Assembly: GCA_030704615.1 (NCBI GenBank)
Contig: CM060733.1
Location: 64,976,001-65,040,000, forward strand
Direction of reading: 5' to 3'
Source: Takakia lepidozioides
Lineage: Eukaryota; Streptophyta; Takakiopsida; Takakiales; Takakiaceae
Length of the DNA stretch: 64,000 bases
Below are positions 44,111 to 56,060 of this stretch, in pieces. Both the position numbers and the translations under genes were made by a program. The notes beneath the pieces were generated by a model. It searched no databases, was not told the origin of the DNA, and saw only the letters and a program-made list of their open reading frames with translations. Numbering within the stretch: the first letter of the stretch is position 1; each line of letters starts with the position of its first letter.

Positions 44111-45719
44111 CTCCCTCTCTCTCCCTCTCTCCCTCTCCCTCTATAACTCTTTGGATTTCATCTGGCCTTAACCTTTTGAGGTTATTTAGTTTTTCATCCC
44201 TGCCTTTTTCATCCAAATCTGGATGATTTTATTTTATTATTGGATGATGAAACTTAATTTACAAAAAGCTAGAGTTACCATCTATTTTTTTCATCTAAAC
44301 TGGATGATCTACATAAATAATGGTTACCTATTATAAAATCCAAGAGAATAATAAAACTACCTTCATAAATGATGGCAGTTATTAAACCTAAGCCTATACC
44401 GTAACCCTAAAAGATACATTTCTATGGGATGTCATCCAGTGACAAAATGCCCTCTCTTGGTAAAATGTGATATTTCATCCATCCTGGATGAAAAATCGGG
44501 AAGTTTTGCCCTAAGCAGGCCGACACACTTGACAACACTGAACTCGTGCTTCAGTGAACCTTGATGATGCGCCATATAAACCTGCTCCCCTGCTGCTACA
44601 TGGTACTCGTGATTGCTAGCTCTTGGGATGCGCATTGGTGGTTAAACAGATTCTTCTATGGCAGACGACAAAGCCGTGATTGCTCTGATCAGGAACTCAT
44701 GGTTCTTTATTTTGCAGCGGCGCTTTTACTCCTTGTTGGGAAGTACTCTATCCCTATTTATCTACAGATTACATGTTGCTCTCTCTTTGTGTATGAGCCA
44801 TTCTCTATCTGTGAACGCTTCTACTCTGATTGCGTTCTATTGGAGACGATCTGTTGGACGCCATGGCACAGGGCATACCACAAACACTCAAGGTTTTTTG
44901 AGTTTACCATGTCTTGATTTCTTGAAGCTTGCAGTTCCTGTTCTTGCAAGTGTGGATACTGCTGCTGCCTAAGCTGCTGATGCCATCTGCTGTTTCAAAC
45001 TGCCACCATGCCGCTTCAGACCTGCTCCAAGATGGCTCCAATGAGGATCTGCTTCTCTCCTTACCCCTGTTTATGGTTTTTTACAACCACATTTGCATGT
45101 GTAGGAGTTTAGCTATGAAGGATACAATGATACAAAATAGCAGTTATTACTTTGACTGCCTTGATACTTGGCTCTGAAATGAGAACTCTTGGTATGACTC
45201 TGATGGATCAAAAGGATAGGCTTTGATAGATAACACACATTCTTCAAGGCCCTCATATCATTTTGGTCTCATGGCTTGATAAAAAACAGGGGTTTCTGAG
45301 CTGCTCTTTCACCTTGGCAGAACTATTTTATGAGGCCTTAAAATACCATTCTAGGCCTATACCTGCTTAAGGGGGCTCTACCCTGTTGTTTCTTCTTCCT
45401 TTTTAAGAATCTTGCTTATATCTTGGTTCTAAAACATCATCTTCAAACCAAACCTGCAATCTGGTTTTTGAAATGAGTTTAAAATGGATTCTTGAGATGA
45501 TGATGTGTACTATGGTGCTTTCATGATATGAATGACCTGGAATCCCACCCTCCCGCCCTGTTTTTTCAGAGACCTGAAATGTAATTGGGTATTCAAATGA
45601 GATTGTAAACATGAAAGAGAATGTTAGATGGTGCCCTGTAAAGGGCTGTTTTGTCTTTCAATGACAATGACCTTAGCGGTCTTGTCCATGTCTCGACACA
45701 TGAATATCTTCCCTCTCTT
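44111..45719 (+). repeat. Long direct repeat, left copy (LTR-like)
   Basis: From CCCTCTCTCC...CTTTGGATTTCATCTGGCCT to GTCTTGTCCATGTCTCGACA ...ATATCTTCCCTCTCT. It recurs at 50,021-51,710 in the same orientation with many small indels and substitutions, and brackets the gag-like and RT ORFs. It has no TG...CA ends; it begins and ends in CT microsatellite. Confidence 0.88.
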
Positions 45720-45869
45720 TATTTGATCAGTGTACTTAGTGGTTTTGTACACACCATCTACCCTTACCTTTCTCCTTTTCACCTTCTCATTTTGATATAT
45801 TGACAAATGTTCTCGGGGGGCTTTGACAGAAAGTCACCAAAGGAGGTCCTAGCTAGAATGAGGACCTCA

Positions 45870-47344
45870 TAGCCCTGGGGTATCAGTCCCCACTACCTCC
45901 TCCAATTCCTGCTGTGCAGGCAACCCTCGCACAAGTCACACCAAGTGACTTCCATGCTGCATTGCAAAAGATGGATACTGAGGCCGTGTAAAATTCAGGT
46001 GATGAAAACCCCGTGTTATTACTTGAAAACCTTGGCTTTGGAAAATTGGGTTGCACTTGGCATCATGGCAAATAAGAATGGCAGGTACCTGGAGAAGCTC
46101 CAGGAATTCAATACTAAAATGATTGAGGTACTGGAAGATGATGCCGAGGAGCTGATACAATGGGAAAAGAAGGGATCAGCCATTGAGGCAGCTCTTAGAA
46201 TGGCGAACCCAGAAGATGACCAGACTGTCTCCACACAGAAATCTACAAACACATCTGAAAAAGACTTCATCCCTTCTGTAAGTAATCACCCAATCCTTGG
46301 GCACATGATTTTACCGGATGAAGAAAAAGAGGCAGTGAGAGAATTATGTGAACAAGTAGAAATCTCACAAGTGGAACAAGAAAGGGCAGCAGGTGCCACT
46401 CCTGGAAATCTGCAGTTTGTCCCTTGGTTGCCTCCCCGTGCAGTTGAATTAGAGGTTGCCAATAACGATCACATGATGTGGCACCCACATGCTAATATCA
46501 ATTTATTGGCACCCATTTCTATTGAAATGTTGGTCAAATGGGGCAACATAACTCCTGCTGAACGCAGTAGGTGTGCACAGGATGCTAAGGAGGGTTTTCA
46601 GAGAATAAAAAATGAACCTATTGCTGTGGCATGGCCACTAAGGACCTTCTACTACAAGCTCTGTGACAAAGGTGAGAACCTTACCCTGAGGACCAAAAAT
46701 GACTTGCCGACTGGTTCGGCCAGATCCAAAAATCACAAGAGTCAACTCTTCAACTGGCATCGTCCCTACATAAGATGTAACTGTGGACAAGGAGGGGCAC
46801 CCTCTTCTTGCATTGGGAGTATTGCTTGGTTTGACCATGGGTATGGTATATGCTGAACAATCTGATTGTGTTCTTCCCTGATGATGCCTATCCTTCGGGT
46901 GCAAACCAAGTATTACAGCTGGGTATGGATCATGCGGGCTGCCCGTTCTTGCACAAAATTACCTTCCAGATGACCCGGGGCTTCATAATGGAAGCAGCTT
47001 GTGAATTCTCAATTGACCCCCAAGCCAAGTTGCTTGGGAAGTTAGGAGAATCCAAGGGGGCCAGATACATTGAGAAACTTGTGAAACCTGGGTCTTTTTC
47101 AGACAGCCTTCCCAGGCCACAATTCAATAGCTACAAACGGCAGCGTATGGAGGGGCAGACGCCTCCTCAACAAGGCAAGAACAATGCCACTCGAGGCAGA
47201 GGCACCCCTGGTCGTGGAAGAGGTCTCTACCAAAGAGGAGGACGCTCTGGCAATTCAAGAGCAACGAATCGGTCATCACTTGGGGGTTCGGGTGCTAATT
47301 CCAGTACCACCATCAAATCCACAGGTGCTACGCATGGAGCATAA
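45870..47344 (+). CDS. Gag-like ORF1 of the Penelope-like element
   Basis: Begins about 45,870 (SPLPPPIPAVQATLAQVTPS), shifts near 46,050, continues NKNGRYLEKLQEFNTKMIEV with a helical stretch, ...ILGHMILPDEEKEAVRELCE, NINLLAPISIEMLVKWGNIT, shifts near 46,840, and resumes VFFPDDAYPSGANQVLQLGM, TRGFIMEAACEFSIDPQAKL. The C-terminus is Arg/Gly-rich (TRGRGTPGRGRGLYQRGGRS), typical of RNA-binding nucleoproteins; no CCHC knuckle. It plays the likely role of a coat/RNA chaperone. Family not recognised. Confidence 0.6.
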
Positions 47345-47654
47345 CTTCAAGCTCCTACGGGATGGTTCTCGCTCCGAATCACTATGCCAAACGTAACGTA
47401 TACCGAAGTCAATGGCAATGGAGTTTCCACCTGTACTTCCTCAAACAAAGCTCAGGGATGTTTGGATCATCTGATGTTGACGAAGACCAGTCGCACTCAA
47501 TTGTGATCTGTACTTGCTTTAGAATTCAACACTGACATGGATAGCAACTGTGAAGACTTGCAGATGCGTTGTTTGGTCTTGAGGATGGTTGTAGACAAAT
47601 TGAAACTCATGCCCATGGCAGGAAATTCAAAAACAGGCAGCAAAACCTGCTCCC

Positions 47655-49737
47655 TTGGGATTCATTCATATGTTGTACCCAAACCGTGGTATGGAGTGGA
47701 TAAACCCTAGGAACTTGATAAAAGAAGCTTTTTTGGAATTTGGACAAAATGACTTGGCTATTCTCATCGATGAGATAGTTTTGGATGGACATATCATAAA
47801 CAAAGCAGCTGAATACTATCAGCCTGCTGCTGTTTTCCGTGATTTTTGCTTTATGCAAGACCTGATTCACTCACCAGATTGTCTATGTGACAGTGCCAAG
47901 AGGTTTCATGATTTTCGGGATGCGGATACAAAAACAGAATTCCATCTATCTGGTTCTACACCTACGCAACACGTACGTACCATGGACCTAAATATTATTA
48001 GACACGCAAGGCTGAAAGAACTATTCAGCCTAGGTATGAATCACATCCCTCTCAAACGTACTTTGCTGAAAGACGTTGTTGAACAAGTGTCTTTGGCTTT
48101 CCATAGAACCTGTGAAATTTTACATATAGACCATGTGAATCTTGGGCCGCATCCTGCAGCCAATGGGTAAAAAAACACATGCTGGGATAGATTGAAACAA
48201 AAAGCCGGCAGAGGAAGGAGGACGTCTTCACTCACCATGAGCGCAATCCTCTTACTGTAAAAGAGGCAAAAGATGAACTTTCATGGCTTCTCAATCACCT
48301 GTATTTTTCTGGTCTTGACAAGGCTAACAACAACGTATGTTTTATGTGTGTGAAGCACATAAGAACTCAAGCCTTCCACAGATTGATGGGTAAAGACTTT
48401 ACACCATGCAAGCAAGCTGAGGTATGGCTGCCACCTGACCTTGTTCTAGGAAACATTTCCGTGGAAATACAGAGTCTGATTCGGAGATACCTGCTCCCTC
48501 CTGTAGATTACCTTACATTATGGGAATCTACAAGCTACATAAGAAAAAATACAGATGGATTACCAATGCCCATAAATGTGTTTTCAGTGAACTTGCTAGC
48601 CTTCTTACAAGGGCTACCATGGATCTCTACCATTGGTAAAAGAATGGGCCAAGACAAGGCTGGATACTTATGAGTAATTTTTCAAAGTATCTACTGCTAT
48701 GTATTGGATTATTGACTCCATCACTGACTTTACACTAAACCTGCCTGAAAAAGTCCATAACATCTTTGTTGCTGACATTACACAATGCTATGAGAACATA
48801 CCTTTGACAGGACAGGATAACTTAGGGGACGCCATTGAATACGTGGTGAAGATTGCATTCCAGCAACACCATCGGTCTCACCCCCGAGCACGTCATACTC
48901 TATGGATTCCAGCCAAAAACGGTACTTTCGGAAAAAGTAGATGGGGCACGTCTTCCCCAAAATCAGGTACCTGGATTGAACTTTCTGAAGTCAAACTACT
49001 TATGCTCCACAAATGGCTTATGTCACACTGTTTTGTCGCCTTAGGGGACCGTGTGTGGCAGCAGATTTCTGGAATACCTATGGGTTTTTCATGCTCACCA
49101 TTATGGTGCAACATGTACTTCCTTTCTTATGAAATCAAATTCATCTTAAGGCTTGCAGCTTTAGGACAATTCCAGCTTATGCCTATGTTTAAATCTGCCT
49201 TCAGATACATTGATGATATATGCTGGCTGAATGTGGGTGATGCAATGCTATTCCTGGACCCACGGGCAGACAGAAGCAGCAACAACCCTTGGTGGATCTA
49301 CCCACTCAATGTAGTGGAGATCAAACCTGAGCTACTACGCACTAAAACGATTCCCAATACGTGGGTTGGAAGCTTGTTTCATGAATATCCAGATTACAGT
49401 CTCAAATTGTGACACAGGTGAGTTCCATTTCCAGAAATATGACAAGAGAAGACTACTTCCTTTCTCTTACACTCAATATATCCAGTTCTTATCCAATAGG
49501 CCTGTGAATCAATCTTACAACATTGTGATTTCACAAGCTGTGCCTATTCTATACATTTCCAGCAATGCTGATTTGGCTGGGAAGGAGTGTAGCATTCTGA
49601 TTAACACTCTTGGGAGGAATGGTTTCAAGACCAGAAAACTTGCTCGTATCTTGACAAAATTCCTTGAACGTGGTTCATTCCCTGGCCTGCTCTTCCCTGT
49701 ACAAGAGCTTATTGAGAAACTGAAAGGTACTTTCTAA
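47655..49737 (+). CDS. Penelope-like reverse transcriptase, frameshifted
   Basis: N-terminal part HARLKELFSLGMNHIPLKRT resembles the conserved L..GL.H/F.P block before RT in Penelope-like elements. RT motif A is VADITQCYENIPL (D....Y..IP, as in DV..LYTNIP), motif B is SGIPMGFSCSPLWCNMYFLS YE (MG.S.SP...N......E), motif C is FRYIDDICWL. The thumb has PFSYTQYIQFLSNRPVNQSY NIV, then LGRNGFKTRKLARILTKFLE and FPGLLFPVQEL. Frameshifts lie near 48,170, 48,240, 48,675 and 49,410. Canonical elements carry a GIY-YIG nuclease at one end; none is seen up to the right repeat. Confidence 0.75.
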
Positions 49738-50020
49738 AAACTTATACAGAGCTAAGTTATACCATTGAACTCTACGTTCTTTTCTAAGTGATACTATACT
49801 AGTGTTGCTATGATACATTTTATGCCATCGTTTCATTCTTGATCCGAGGAAGTGAGGATGTAGGATTCTACTCCTTTGGATAAATATTATCTGAGGATAA
49901 AACTACATGGAAGAGGGAAAACCTTATGAGAAGAGGTCTGGTATGCACTCCCTTACGGGGTGAGTGCATACCACACTCACTCCGTAAGGTTCTGCCATGC
50001 CAGGGGATTGGCTGGTGGGT

Positions 50021-51710
50021 CCCTCTCTCTCCCTCTCTCCCTCTCCCTAACTCTCTTTGGATTTCATCTGGCCTTAACCTTTTGAGGTTATTTAGTTTTT
50101 CATCCCTGCCTTTTTCATCCAAATCTGGATGATTTATTTTATTATTGGGATGATGAAACTTAATATACAAAAAGCTAGAGTTACCATCTATTTTTCATCT
50201 AAACTGGATGATCTACATAAAATAATGGTTACCTATTATAAAATCCAAGAGAAAATAAAACTACCATCATAAATGATGGCAGTTATTAAACCTAAACCTA
50301 TACCATACCTAAAAGATACATTTCTATGGATGTCATACAAAATGCCTCTTGGATGTGATTTTTTCCATCCTGGATGAAAAATCGGGAAGTTTTGCCCTAA
50401 GCAGGCCGACACACTTCACAGCACTGAACTCGTGCTTCAGTGAACCTTGATGATGCGCCGTATAAACCTGCTGCTGCTACATGGTACTCGTGTTGGCTCT
50501 TGGGATGCGCATTGGTGGGTTAAACAGATTCTTCTATCAGACGACAAAGCGTGATTGCTCTGATCAGGAACTCATGGTTCTTTATTTTGCAGCGGCTTTT
50601 ATGTTGTTGGGAAGTACTCTATCCCTATTTATACAGATTACTGTTGCTCTCTCTTTGTGTATGAGCCATTCTCTATCTGTGAACGCTTCTACTCTGATTG
50701 CGTTCTGTTGGAGACGATCTGTTGGACGCCATGGCGCAGGGGCATACCACAAACACTCAAGGTTTTTTGAGTTTACCATTGCTTGAATTGTGATCTTACT
50801 TACTTTAGAATTAGCAACTGACATGGACAACTGCCATTTACCTGCTGCATCCTCACTAACACACATCGCTATGTGGTGGTTTTTGGGACGGGCACAGGTG
50901 AGGGTCTTCACTTGTCTTGATTTCTTGAAGCTTGCAGTTCCTGTTCTTGCAAGTGTGGTACTGCTGCTGCCTAAGCTGCTGATGCCATCTGCTGTTTCAA
51001 ACTGCCACCATGCCGCTTCAGACCTGCTCCAATGAGGATCTGCTTCTCTCCTTACCCTTGTTTATGGTTTTTTACAACCACATTTGCATGTGTAGGAGTT
51101 TAGCTATGAAGGATACAAGGATACAAAATAACAGTTATTACTTTGACTGCCTTGATACTTGGCTCTGAAATGAGAACTGGTATGACTCTGATGGATCAAA
51201 AGGATAGGCTTTGATAGATAACACACATTCTTCAAGGCCCTCATATCATTTTGGTTTCATGGCTTGATAAAAAATAGGGGTTTCTGAGCTGCTCTTTCAC
51301 CTTGGCAGAACTATTTATGAGGCCTTAAAATACCATTCTAGGCCTATACCTGCTTAAGGGGCTCTACCCTGTTGTTTCTTCTTCCTTTTTAAGAATCTTG
51401 CTTATATCTTGGTTCTAAAACATCATCTTCAAACCAAAACCTGCAATCTGGTTTTTGAAATGAGTTTAAAATGGATTCTTGAGATGATGATGTGTACTAT
51501 GGTGCTTTCATGATATGAATGACCTGGAATCCCACCTCCCGCCCTGTTTTTCAGAGACCCTGATGAAATGTAATGGGTATTCAAATGAGTATTGTAAACA
51601 TGAAAGAGAATGTTAGATGGTGCCCTGTAAAGGGCTGTTTTGTCTTTCAATGACAATGACCTTAGCGGTCTTGTCCATGTCTCGACATGACATGTATATC
51701 TTCCCTCTCT
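50021..51710 (+). repeat. Long direct repeat, right copy (LTR-like)
   Basis: Second copy of 44,111-45,719. It carries an extra ~133 bp at 50,780-50,912 absent from the left copy, and lacks several short segments of it. Confidence 0.88.
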
Positions 51711-52545
51711 CTCCACATCCTGATGGGACAGAGGGAGAGAGAGCGAGAGAGAGGGGGAGATGAGGGAAAAAAATAAAAAAGAAGGTGGGGGGAGTGACTG
51801 ATCAGCTGCTGCTGCTCAATCCCCTTCCCCCCCCCCCCCATTCTTTTTTTTTATTTTTCCCTCCTCACTCCCTTTCTCCCTCTCTCCCTCTCTCTCCATC
51901 TTCATGGGACAGAGGGAGAGATGAGGGAAAGAAAATAAAAAAGAAGGTTGGGGGGGAGGCGGGGGCTGCTGCTCAGTCACCCCCCCCACCTTTTTTCTTT
52001 TTTTTTCTTTCCCTCATCACTCCCTCTTTCTCAATCTCTCCCTCTCTCTCCACATCTTGATGGGAGAGGGACAGATGAGGGAAAAGAGGTACAGAGGGAC
52101 AGAGGGAGGGAGAGGGAGAGATGAGAAAGAGAGAATATATATATATTTTAAATGGGGGTGAGGGGGGGGGGAGGAGAGATGCAGGAAAAGAGGGAGAGAG
52201 AGGGAGAGAGGGAGCGAAGGAGAGAGAGAGACTGTTGAGGGAAAAAAAAAACAAAAACAAAAGGTGGGGCGGTGGGGGAGTGACTGAGCAGCAGCAGCTC
52301 ACCCCCCTCACCCACCCTTTTTTTTTTTTTTTTTTTTCGCCCCCCCTCAACAGTCCCTCTCTCTCCCTCTCTCTCCACATCTTCATGGGATAGAGGGAGA
52401 GATGAGGGAAAAGAGGAGAGAGAGAGGGAGATGAAAAAAGAGAGAGAGAAAAAAAAATGGTTGGGGGGGGGGGGGGACTGAGCTGCCCTCCCCCACATTT
52501 ATTTTATTTTATTTTTTATTTTATTTTTCCCCCTCCTCACTGCTC
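51700..52545. repeat. GA/CT-rich low-complexity region
   Basis: Alternating purine-rich (GAGGGAGAGA) and pyrimidine-rich (CCCTCTCTCTCC) blocks, each with CACATCTTGATGGGA-type joints recurring at roughly 150-180-bp spacing (51,715, 51,895, 52,050, 52,378), plus poly-T, poly-C and poly-G runs. It reads as an imperfect array of inverted GA/CT units. ORFs here are compositional. Confidence 0.75.
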
Positions 52546-54054
52546 TGTTTACATACCATAAATCTTTGGTATAACACTTTTATGCCTTTGAAACATCAGT
52601 CAATATCGGTTCCCTCATCATTAAAGTTATGACAGGGGCTGCATTTACATGAAAGGAAAAATTCCATAGTCATCCTATTGCTATAAAGCCTACGGTTTGA
52701 TTATATCATTCATCATGACACTGATTCCCAAATTAGACTGCAACCAGAAGCCTTATGTGAAGCTTACCCTGGTTTGCAAGCAAGATTCCCTGGAGTGTTT
52801 AATTTACATGCTATGGAGAAACAAATTTACCATATAACAGCCTGATATCAGGTTATAGAAACCAGGCTATAAGGTATTACTCCAAAGCCTTATCAGACTT
52901 CGATGATATTGGTAAACTTACTCAACAAGCATAAAACTCTAAAGTCAACATCTCAAGCACTTGAATCATTTACCTTTTCTTGTACTCTAACCGTATAGGT
53001 TATGACAACAGATGATTCCAAGAACTGAGATTGTAGTTCATGGCATCCATGTTATGATGAAACATGAGGAAATCTCAGTTTTATCACACAGCACCAATTA
53101 CAAAGTTGTACCCTGAATTGATCTACAACTACAAGTCCTGGAGCTTTGACCAGTGTATGACCAGACTGTCTCTCTGGTTAAACACCTTTCAAAAACTAGG
53201 TATTCATAAACACATACCTAGCCTATGAACACATGGATCTTTAAATGAAGCTTCCATGTAAGAGCTGTTTCCAAACAAATACTGTTACCATGTATGCCAG
53301 TCCACTGTATGTTTCTGACCAGTATTGCCAGTGAACATTATGTTACTGTTTGAAACATGTATCCTACTTAGAACCAACATGAGATCTAGGGCAGAGCATA
53401 TTAATTCATGCTTTTAGATTTCTATCCCCTAGCCCATTAATCATAGCTGATTTAAACCCAGGTCCTCTGTGTAATATAATCAACCATTGGCCTATGCAAA
53501 ATGACATTAGAATCCACTCTAAGTAGTGTAGATTCCTTTGTGTTTTGTCTCATAGAGTTCCCTGGTTCTTATGTGCTACTCATCTAAAGACAAACATGGT
53601 GACTAATGAAGACCTCCTCTGTCTCCTCCGAGTGACCTCATTTGTAAATGTCATGCCATAGTCTCCAATCTTCCATTTCTCCAATGCATCCTACACCCCA
53701 AGTGTTCATAAAAGGCAGAAGACCCTCACCTGTCGCCCGTCCCAAAAAACAACACAACAGTGAGTGTTAGTGAGGTAGCTAAAGGTGCATAGCGGGTCTG
53801 CTGCGCTTGCTATCGCTTTCCAGAATGAATTCCTGAGATTGTAACATACAAAGGAGATTTCAAGTAACTAGCAAAGCTCTGAGTTCTTGAGGAAAGATTG
53901 TGGCTAGAGAAATGATCAAACACATAAAAGATTATACCATTCTGTGCACGGAATACAAACCACAAACCCTTGTCAAGTTATTTTACCACTAGTGTGAAAC
54001 TAGCTAGGAAATAGCTATTTTTTACATATTGACATTTGGGATTGGCCCAAGTGT
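52546..54054. other. Intergenic, no gene seen
   Basis: About 1.5 kb of ordinary AT-rich DNA. Near 53,720-53,790 a segment (reverse complement GGGACGGGCGACAGGTGAGG) matches the 133-bp insertion in the right direct repeat at 50,880-50,910. Confidence 0.5.
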
Positions 54055-54225
54055 CAATCCAGGGGTCAAGGCAGATTTAGGCCCTGGAGTGGTTATCTTC
54101 ACGGCAAGCGCGGGAGGCTCATCTTTCTCGAGTTGAGCCTCACCGCGCCTAGCTATGGTGCCGTAGTGTGGATTCCCCATGGCGTGGGGTGCACTTGGCT
54201 TGACTTGTATTTGAGTGATGAGGTT
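54055..54225 (-). repeat. Structured dispersed repeat, copy 3 (inverted)
   Basis: On the - strand: CACTCAAATACAAGTCAAGC, CAAGTGCACCCC, CCCC...GGGG hairpin, ACCATAGC, then nested stems GCGCGG/CCGCGC and GAGGCTCA/TGAGCCTC, then GATAACCAC. The best-preserved stem of the three copies. Confidence 0.65.
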
Positions 54226-54959
54226 ATATATGCCTGAGTTTATGCTTCAGCTTTGTGAGCTCGCATAAGCTTGTGCTTGTATTCTTCTTCTTTATCACTC
54301 GAGAAAGATGAGCTCGTATCTGTGAGTGCCAAATACGAGTTAGTTGTAGCACTTGTGGTTTTTGCTTGAGAATGAGAGAAACCAGGGTGTTATGCAAGGA
54401 GCACCGTGGAGCTCTTGGTTGTTAGAAGCGGAGGCGATGTGGGTTACGAGGTGGTAAACCTTGGCATGCGATCTTCAGCTTCAGAGATGAAAGCACCATG
54501 CTGCAGGTAATTCCAGAGCACCTTGATGGTTTCAGATTGTGTACATGCATGAGCAAGCACGATTGGGAAGAGACCAGTCAAGAGCAGGTTTATAGTGGCT
54601 TTGGTGGCAAAGTTGAGAACTGGACTTGGGAATGCGAGCTTTCATTGTGTGAAGGATTGCAAGACCAAGCGAAAGGGCTGATTTGGCTTGGGGCAAATCA
54701 GTGCACTTTGTGGAGTATGGTGAGATTGGGTTTCAATCTCGAGCTTCAGCATTGAGAGGGCTTTGGCATGGCAAGAGCAGGGTTGGAACAGGAGCTAAGA
54801 GGTGCGGCAAGGCCATGGAATTGCACTAGGGTTTCAGAGCTTGGAAGAAGAGCTCTTGCACCACAGAGAAGTGTCTTGTGGCTGGAAATGTAAGCCTTAG
54901 GGTTTCAGGAGCTTGGCAAAGGATGGGAGTGCTTAGTCTTGTCTTAGAGAGCATCAAGG

Positions 54960-55350
54960 AGCCAAGGAGCCAAGATAGGGGGCTGATATCTCTTGTGTGA
55001 AGAGGTTGCATGTGTGGAGCATGTATTCAGCTCATTGAAGCTTCCATCTTCAAGCTTGGAGGGCAAGCAAGGAAGATGGAAGGGCTGACTTCCCTTATGT
55101 GAGGGCAATGCATGTGTGGAGCATGCTATCAGCCTGGGTGAAGGCTTGCACTTTCAGGTGTGGGAGTGCAAGAAAGGAAGGAAGGGGCCGGTTTCCCTGT
55201 AGGGCATGTGGAGCATGCTTTCAGCCTGCTGAAGCTTGTATTTCAGGTTGTGGGTGCAAGAAATGAAGCAAAGGAGCTGATTCTCTTATGGTGAGAGTGG
55301 GGCATGTGTGGAGCATGCCTTCAGCCCATTGAGGCTCTTGTTTTCAAGAT
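54960..55350 (+). repeat. ~98-bp tandem repeat, four units
   Basis: CATGTGTGGAGCATG (or CATGTGGAGCATG) recurs at about 55,008, 55,111, 55,203 and 55,302, each followed by T/C-TCAGC and GAAGCTT-like words. Confidence 0.75.
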
Positions 55351-55899
55351 TTAGAGAGCTAGAACGGAAGGTCTAGGTGGTTTCCACTTGGAGTGAAAGA
55401 AAAGCACTTGTAGGGCCTATGTGAGTTGGGGTTTCAACTTCAAGCTTGAAGGGAGAGCGCAACTCTTGAAGCAGCAGGTGTAGGGGCTGGAATAGGCTCT
55501 AAGACAGATGCTATGGCCAAGGAGAGTGCTTGAATGAGTGCTCACAAGGGCTGGGAACCAGCAGGGCTTGGTGTTTGCCATTGAGTTTAGTGGCGTGTTT
55601 GGGGAGGCTAAGTGAGAAAGAAGGCTTGGTTGTGGCAACCTACCTCATGGCTTAGGGCTACTATGGTGGGTGTGGGAGCCGAAAGAGCAAGAATACCTTG
55701 CTGATTTCCTCACAGCCGCCATAGCTCGGTGGAAAGAAGCCTAGAGTCCAAGAGACACAAACCCTAGCTTGGCGTGGCTAAACCCCTTGGAGAAATGGCC
55801 AGACGGCCCCCTTGCCCTGTGGGGCTGTGGCCAAACAAGAGACATGTAATGACGGGCTGTCCTTCAGAGGGCAAAAGAAGTGACCCCCCGGGCCCCATG

Positions 55900-56060
55900 T
55901 GGGCTGTGAGTGACCTGTGACGGGCTGTGAGGGGCTGTGTGAGGCCTTGGGGCTGTGACCCCCCCCGGCTGTGACACGGCTGTTGGCGGCCTGTGCCTGA
56001 GGCCTTTGGGGCTATGAGGGGCTGTGAGGGGCTGTGAGGGGCTGTGCCCTGGCCTGTGGG
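55900..56060 (+). repeat. GGCTGTGA short tandem array
   Basis: GGGGCTGTGA and variants over ~160 bp, with a CCCCCCCGG interruption. Related to 17,560-17,655. Confidence 0.8.

Larger units (their letters stand above)
44111..51710 (+). mobile_element. Retroelement with Penelope-like RT and 1.6-kb terminal direct repeats
   Basis: Organisation: direct repeat 1.61 kb, gag-like ORF with RG-rich tail (45,870-47,344), RT ORF (47,655-49,737), direct repeat 1.69 kb. No integrase, RNase H, tyrosine recombinase or GIY-YIG endonuclease was found in the 4.3-kb interior. Penelope-like elements are known to be bounded by direct repeats called pseudo-LTRs, so the arrangement fits that group better than LTR retrotransposons. 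Decayed: at least five frameshifts. Confidence 0.65.

Noticed and set aside
43498-44216. GC-rich ORFs of 60-135 codons on both strands
   Set aside because: Low-complexity CT-rich DNA with poly-L/S/P peptides; no domain and no consistent frame.
51785-52498. ORFs rich in Pro, Ser, Phe, Glu, Arg, Gly
   Set aside because: Direct translations of GA/CT microsatellite and homopolymers.
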